A stretch of DNA of 7,829 bases from DASCNA01 sp036011305 (GTDB lineage: Bacteria > Verrucomicrobiota > Lentisphaeria > Victivallales > GWF2-38-69). How positions within the stretch are numbered: position 1 is the stretch's first letter; each line of letters starts with the position of its first letter. The position numbers and the translations under genes are program-made. The notes below the pieces were generated by a model, which had not been told where the DNA came from, ran no database searches, and saw nothing but the letters and a program-made list of their open reading frames with translations. The stretch covers positions 1 to 7,829 of the forward strand of contig DASCNA010000044.1 of the NCBI GenBank assembly GCA_036011305.1, written 5' to 3'. This document shows, one piece after another, positions 6,257-7,829 of this stretch.

Positions 6257-7549
6257 ATGATAGGTACAGATAATAAAGATCAGCAGCAGGGTAGAGTAGA
6301 AACAGCATATCTTGTCGGCTGCAAATCTGCAAATAACAGTGTAGATAACTCTAAAGAACATCTTGATGAGCTGAAAGAACTTGTAAATACAATGGGTTTA
6401 AAAACCGTAGGTACTGAAATAGCCAATGTACGATTGCCAAATTCCCGTTATTATATTGGTTCAGGCAAGGTTGAAGAAATAACAGATGCCGCTAAACGTT
6501 TTGACGCTGACTGCATCATTGTAGACTTTGAATTATCACCTTCCCAACAGAGAAATTGGGAAAAATTAAGCAATCTCTGTGTAATTGACAGACAGGAGGT
6601 AATTCTAGATATCTTTGCCGACAGAGCAACTACAAGAGAAGCCGTTATTCAGGTAGCACTTGCAAGAATGGAATACTCTCTACCAAGATTAAAAAGAGCT
6701 TGGACTCACCTGTCCCGTCAACGAGGCGGAAATAAAGGAACACGTGGAGAAGGAGAAAAGCAACTGGAAGCTGATAGGCGTCTTGTTCAAAACAGAATTA
6801 CACAACTGAAAAAGGATTTAAAAGAAGTATCAAAACACAGAGAAGTTCAAAGGGCAAAAAGAGAAAAACAATCTACTCCGATAGCTGCAATTATCGGATA
6901 CACAAATGTTGGAAAATCATCTCTGCTTAATGCTCTTTCCGGGGCAAATGCATTTGTTGAAAATAAACTGTTCGCAACGCTTGATCCGACAACCAGAATT
7001 GTAAATTTTCCCAATAATCAAAATTTACTGGTAACTGATACAGTGGGATTGATCAGAAAACTTCCTCATAACTTAGTAGAAGCATTTAAATCAACACTTG
7101 AAGCTGCACTAGTAGCAGATTTTATCATACATGTATTGGATATTTCTAATCCAAGTGTAGAAGATCACTGGAAAACCACACTTAAACTTTTGGATGAACT
7201 TAATGCTTTAGATAAACCATCAATTATAGTATTTAATAAGATGGATAAACTTGAATCTCCTGTAGTCAAAGCTAGAATGAATGCGCTTTACAAAAACTCA
7301 GTTTTCATTTCAGTTAAAACCGGTGAAGGTATCGATACTCTAAAATCCAAGTTAATTGAGCAGATTAACAAAGATTCTGATCTTATGCAGTTATGCATTC
7401 CAGTAGATAAACACGATATCAGCTCAAAAGTATACAGGGTAGGAAAAGTTATTAATGCAAAATATGAAGATAATAATACTCTGATCTACGCAAGAATACC
7501 TAAAAAATATCAAAGTAATTTTCAAGAATATAGCACCCGAAATCGCTAA
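6257..7549 (+). CDS. hflX: Ribosome-associated GTPase HflX
   Basis: The 430-residue product belongs to the HflX family, GTPases that bind the 50S subunit and split stalled or stressed ribosomes. The N-terminal HflX domain is recognisable from YIGSGKVEEI (66-75) and ELSPSQQRN (92-100), then the glycine-rich GNKGTRGEGEKQLEADRR segment (158-175) and a charged coiled linker (175-205). The GTPase domain has G1 GYTNVGKSS (214-222), G2 around ATLDPTTR (240-247), G3 DTVGL (261-265), G4 NKMD (327-330) and G5 SVKTGEG (352-358). A short C-terminal domain follows. All nucleotide-binding motifs are intact, so it should be active. The ATG at 6257 is the only start between the in-frame TAA at 6218 and the conserved region, and it has no Shine-Dalgarno sequence. 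It is divergent from lysS and converges on the tRNA-Gly gene 29 bp beyond its stop. Confidence 0.96.
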   Translation: MIGTDNKDQQQGRVETAYLVGCKSANNSVDNSKEHLDELKELVNTMGLKTVGTEIANVRLPNSRYYIGSGKVEEITDAAKRFDADCIIVDFELSPSQQRNWEKLSNLCVIDRQEVILDIFADRATTREAVIQVALARMEYSLPRLKRAWTHLSRQRGGNKGTRGEGEKQLEADRRLVQNRITQLKKDLKEVSKHREVQRAKREKQSTPIAAIIGYTNVGKSSLLNALSGANAFVENKLFATLDPTTRIVNFPNNQNLLVTDTVGLIRKLPHNLVEAFKSTLEAALVADFIIHVLDISNPSVEDHWKTTLKLLDELNALDKPSIIVFNKMDKLESPVVKARMNALYKNSVFISVKTGEGIDTLKSKLIEQINKDSDLMQLCIPVDKHDISSKVYRVGKVINAKYEDNNTLIYARIPKKYQSNFQEYSTRNR

Positions 7550-7571
7550 CCATATAATTCTTTGAAAACAT

Positions 7572-7578
7572 AAAAAAA
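7572..7578 (-). terminator. T7 run directly after the tRNA-Gly CCA end
   Basis: On the minus strand seven T residues follow immediately after the encoded CCA. No separate hairpin stands between them, so the tRNA acceptor/T-arm itself may provide the upstream structure, or the run may help a processing nuclease. The site is in the 29-bp gap between the converging hflX and tRNA genes. Confidence 0.35.
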
Positions 7579-7653
7579 TGGAGCGAGAGGATGGAATTGA
7601 ACCACCGGCCTTCACGTTGGCAACGTGACGCTCTAACACTGAGCTACTCTCGC
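7579..7653 (-). tRNA. tRNA-Gly (anticodon GCC), CCA encoded
   Basis: The 75-base gene folds as a complete cloverleaf on the minus strand. The acceptor arms are GCGAGAG (7653-7647) and CTCTCGC (7589-7583). The D-stem is GCTC/GAGC. The anticodon stem is TCACG/CGTGA; both anticodon arms are perfect. The anticodon loop is TTGCCAA, with GCC at 7621-7619, decoding GGC/GGU. The T-arm GGTGG/CCATC has one G-U pair and a standard TTCAATT loop. The discriminator base is U and CCA is encoded at 7581-7579. The D-loop is AGTGTTA rather than the usual AGTGGTA, so the second G of the G18-G19 pair is replaced by U. Confidence 0.96.
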
Positions 7654-7667
7654 TTAATATACTAATC

Positions 7668-7695
7668 ATTATATAGCAGTTAAATTCTATGTCAA
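7668..7695 (-). promoter_or_regulatory. Consensus sigma-70 promoter of tRNA-Gly
   Basis: On the minus strand, a perfect TTGACA (7695-7690) and a perfect TATAAT (7673-7668) are separated by 16 bases. Seven A residues just upstream of the -35 could act as an UP element. The start would fall near 7661, giving a leader of about eight bases before the mature tRNA. This is the strongest promoter in the window. Confidence 0.85.
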
Positions 7696-7789
7696 CTTTT
7701 TTTCTATTTGAACGTCAATAGTGAGATTGCATCTAATTTGTAACCATTCTAATAATAGAAAATTGCTACATGTCCATTAATGGTATTTT

Positions 7790-7829
7790 TCAGTTTTCAA
7801 ATTCTTCATAATTAGCAGCTGCGCGAAAG
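7790..7829 (-). CDS. Possible partial 3' end of an unidentified minus-strand gene
   Basis: Reading in from the right edge on the minus strand, one frame gives FRAAANYEEFEN followed by TGA at 7792-7790. The composition is protein-like and richer in G+C than the noncoding DNA beside it. Twelve codons are too few to identify a product or to prove coding. The 94 bases from here to the tRNA promoter hold a 10-bp palindrome CCATTAATGG (7774-7783) and no clear terminator. Confidence 0.3.
   Translation of the reverse strand, partial: FRAAANYEEFEN

Noticed and set aside
7579..7653. tRNA-Gly as an integration attachment site
   Set aside because: No integrase gene and no direct repeat of the tRNA 3' end is seen elsewhere in the window.
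7424..7669. Minus-strand open frame across the tRNA and the hflX end
   Set aside because: It reads through the tRNA-Gly gene and antisense to hflX; the sequence is explained by those two genes.

Overview
The window is AT-rich bacterial DNA (about 30% G+C by eye) using the standard code, with TGA serving as a real stop. The LysRS signature EIAPGYSELNDP and the HflX wording fit a low-GC member of the PVC group, perhaps Lentisphaerae. That placement rests on remembered family patterns, so it is tentative. I see no transposase, phage or CRISPR genes.

Left third, all on the minus strand. A crotonase-fold protein resembling methylmalonyl-CoA decarboxylase (1687-2439) is followed 58 bp later by an uncharacterised radical SAM protein (114-1628). 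Next comes the first nine codons of a gene that leaves the window (1-28), which look like the start of a sugar-kinase/ASKHA protein. A perfect 19-bp hairpin made only of A and T (54-103) lies between the last two.

Middle. Divergent from the crotonase is a 530-residue regulator (2653-4245) with an N-terminal HTH, three PAS-like domains and a short C-terminal tail resembling the end of Rpn/PD-(D/E)XK proteins. The 213-bp gap between the two genes holds an 11-bp inverted repeat, a 16-bp palindrome and a good plus-strand promoter. Together these suggest a PAS-sensing regulator controlling a crotonase/radical SAM operon. This is the most system-like part of the window, and its function is unknown.

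Right part, housekeeping. lysS (minus, 4435-5943) converges on the regulator and shares a hairpin terminator with it. hflX (plus, 6257-7549) diverges from lysS across a 313-bp AT-rich gap. hflX lacks a Shine-Dalgarno sequence and has a CTAAAAA-type repeat directly before its ATG. A tRNA-Gly(GCC) gene (minus) converges on hflX. It has a consensus TTGACA/TATAAT promoter and a D-loop lacking the second G of the usual GG pair. The last 40 bases may be the end of another minus-strand gene.
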